Under the pieces are notes generated by a model. That model was not told the origin of the DNA, ran no database searches, and worked only from the letters and a program-made list of their open reading frames with translations. The position numbers and the translations under genes were made by a program. A stretch of DNA of 6,617 nt from Rhodospirillaceae bacterium (GTDB lineage Bacteria > Pseudomonadota > Alphaproteobacteria > Thalassobaculales > Thalassobaculaceae). The stretch's first letter is position 1; each line of letters starts with the position of its first letter. Below, piece after piece: positions 5,587 to 6,617 of this stretch. Where the stretch lies: contig NZVJ01000024.1 in assembly GCA_002701455.1 (NCBI GenBank), positions 10,134 through 16,750 of the forward strand, given 5' to 3'.

Positions 5587-5603
5587 ACTTAGTTTTGAAC
5601 TCA
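5579..5603. promoter_or_regulatory. Imperfect 25-bp palindrome overlapping the SDR -35 box, possible operator
   Basis: TGAGTT (5579-5584) and AACTCA (5598-5603) are perfect inverted 6-base arms, with AA/TT pairs further inside. The dyad covers the predicted -35 hexamer. It also lies 32 bases past the stop codon of the TPR gene, but no T-run follows in that direction. A regulator binding site is therefore more likely than a terminator. Confidence 0.35.
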
Positions 5604-5634
5604 TTTGAAAAAAAGTCGCAGTTAAAAAGATACT

Positions 5635-6617
5635 TCACAAGTTGTTTAGAAAGCTCAGCAGTTCCGATTGAGTTTTTTCATCAGGCAGATGCAGCCTATC
5701 GACCTTTGGGTCCCAGCTATCTTCTTTAAATTCCTCTAGCCCCTGTTTTAAGTACATGTCTTCTCTATCAAAACTATCAAGCTTTTTCTTTGAAAAATTT
5801 ACTAACAACCAAGATTGAAAGTTTATATGCTCAACTTTTTTACCCGTTTCGATACATTTTTCAAACTCGCCGGCATAGAAATATGCAAGTGTTAAGTCGG
5901 TATATCGATTATCCGAATTAATTTGTCCCTGCGGGACAGGATCTAAAGACAACGCTTTTTCGAGCAACTCTATTGCTTCATTTGCTTTTCCAACTCTGGC
6001 CAAAACCTCACCGTATCCAGCAAGAACCCTTGGATCATTGGGGTTCATATCATAAGCTCTTCGACCGTGCTCTTCGGCCAACTGATACTCGTGCCGACTT
6101 AAATACACGGCAGAAAGCATCCTATGACATTCAAAATCATTCTCATTTACCTCCAGGGCTCTGGAGATATTTTCTATGCCCTCATTGATAATCTCGTTTG
6201 CGTCCCCCTCTAAAAAACCACGATAAACCCCCTGTCCAAGAGTACAGGCTTTCCAAGCGTGGGCTTGCGCATTTGACGGGTCTGCTTGAATAGCTTTATC
6301 AAAAAACTCAAGAGCTTGCGCATTTGCTTCTTTATCGAACCTGTGGTGCATTTCCTTACCACGCAATAAATATTCATAAGATGATATATTTTCTGTGGCC
6401 TTACGCTTAGCTCTCTGCAGACTAGATATTTCTATTTCTCCCAACAGAGATATTGTAATAGTGCGGACTATTTCGTCCTGTAAATCGAAAATATCTTCTA
6501 TTACCCTGTCATACCTATCTCTCCACACGGCTTTACCGCTCTCGACTTCACTCAATTCTAACGATATTCTAACGCGTTTTCCAGAAGACCTAATTCCTCC
6601 CGAAATAATGAAATCCA
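5635..6617 (-). CDS. TPR-repeat protein, C-terminal part; likely the tail of a class III adenylate/guanylate cyclase-type or winged-helix signalling protein
   Basis: The frame is open to the right edge, so this is a partial gene; 326 complete codons are visible before TGA. The first segment reads DFIISGGIRSSGKRVRISLE, followed by WRDRYDR (31-37) and DIFDLQDEI (41-49). This linker is characteristic of proteins that join an N-terminal class III nucleotide cyclase or DNA-binding domain, via a TolB-like region, to C-terminal tetratricopeptide repeats. The TPR part follows: units near 98-131, 144-177, 161-193 and 194-226, with signature ends AIQADPSNAQAHA, AYDMNPNDPRVLAGYGEVLA and ALSLDP. TPRs bind other proteins or regulate the attached domain. 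The effector domain is outside the window, so cyclase activity cannot be asserted. The last 100 residues are less repeat-like and rich in Lys, Glu and Asp. A 122-base gap precedes the SDR gene on the same strand, and that gene has its own promoter candidate. Confidence 0.85.
   Translation of the reverse strand, partial: DFIISGGIRSSGKRVRISLELSEVESGKAVWRDRYDRVIEDIFDLQDEIVRTITISLLGEIEISSLQRAKRKATENISSYEYLLRGKEMHHRFDKEANAQALEFFDKAIQADPSNAQAHAWKACTLGQGVYRGFLEGDANEIINEGIENISRALEVNENDFECHRMLSAVYLSRHEYQLAEEHGRRAYDMNPNDPRVLAGYGEVLARVGKANEAIELLEKALSLDPVPQGQINSDNRYTDLTLAYFYAGEFEKCIETGKKVEHINFQSWLLVNFSKKKLDSFDREDMYLKQGLEEFKEDSWDPKVDRLHLPDEKTQSELLSFLNNL

Noticed and set aside
5973..6188. 71-residue plus-strand open frame inside the TPR gene
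   Set aside because: It is antisense to regular TPR repeats and shows no motif of its own.

Overview
This is an AT-rich bacterial stretch with six distinct protein-coding genes plus the N-terminal part of a seventh. Two are cut by the window edges: the amidase on the left and the TPR protein on the right. I see no tRNA, rRNA, CRISPR array, insertion sequence or phage gene. The gene types are an RhlE-type helicase, a TfdA-like dioxygenase, a stand-alone crotonase, a classical SDR, a carbamoylase-family amidase, and a TPR protein of the kind fused to class III nucleotide cyclases. Together they suggest a free-living proteobacterium, possibly a marine or environmental alphaproteobacterium. That placement is inference from gene content alone.

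Layout, left to right. Positions 1-593 (minus) encode the N-terminal two thirds or less of an M20-family N-carbamoyl-L-amino-acid hydrolase/allantoate amidohydrolase, starting at a TTG behind a good ribosome binding site. A 389-base gene-free stretch separates it from a divergent DEAD-box RNA helicase (983-2212, plus). A small cysteine-dioxygenase-like cupin follows (2301-2810, plus). It converges on a TfdA/TauD-family Fe(II)/2-oxoglutarate dioxygenase (2833-3708, minus). That dioxygenase is divergent, across 90 bases, from an enoyl-CoA hydratase/isomerase-family protein (3799-4596, plus). After a 148-base convergent gap come two minus-strand genes: an SDR oxidoreductase (4745-5506) and the C-terminal part of a TPR protein (5635 to beyond 6617).

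How the genes may work together. The amidase, cupin dioxygenase, 2-oxoglutarate dioxygenase, crotonase and SDR are all small-molecule catabolic enzymes of broad families, and the window looks like an accessory catabolic neighbourhood. They lie on alternating strands and do not form one operon, so a shared pathway is only a hypothesis. The helicase is a housekeeping-type RNA remodelling gene, and the TPR protein is probably the tail of a signalling protein.

The most notable details are in active sites and translation signals. The crotonase lacks one of the two usual catalytic glutamates. The SDR has a changed cofactor glycine motif and Asp at the place of the usual catalytic Asn. The dioxygenase gene has its only strong ribosome binding site in front of an in-frame ATG-TAA start-stop pair. 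A 25-bp imperfect palindrome overlaps the predicted -35 box of the SDR gene. I did not find a clear undescribed multi-gene system.
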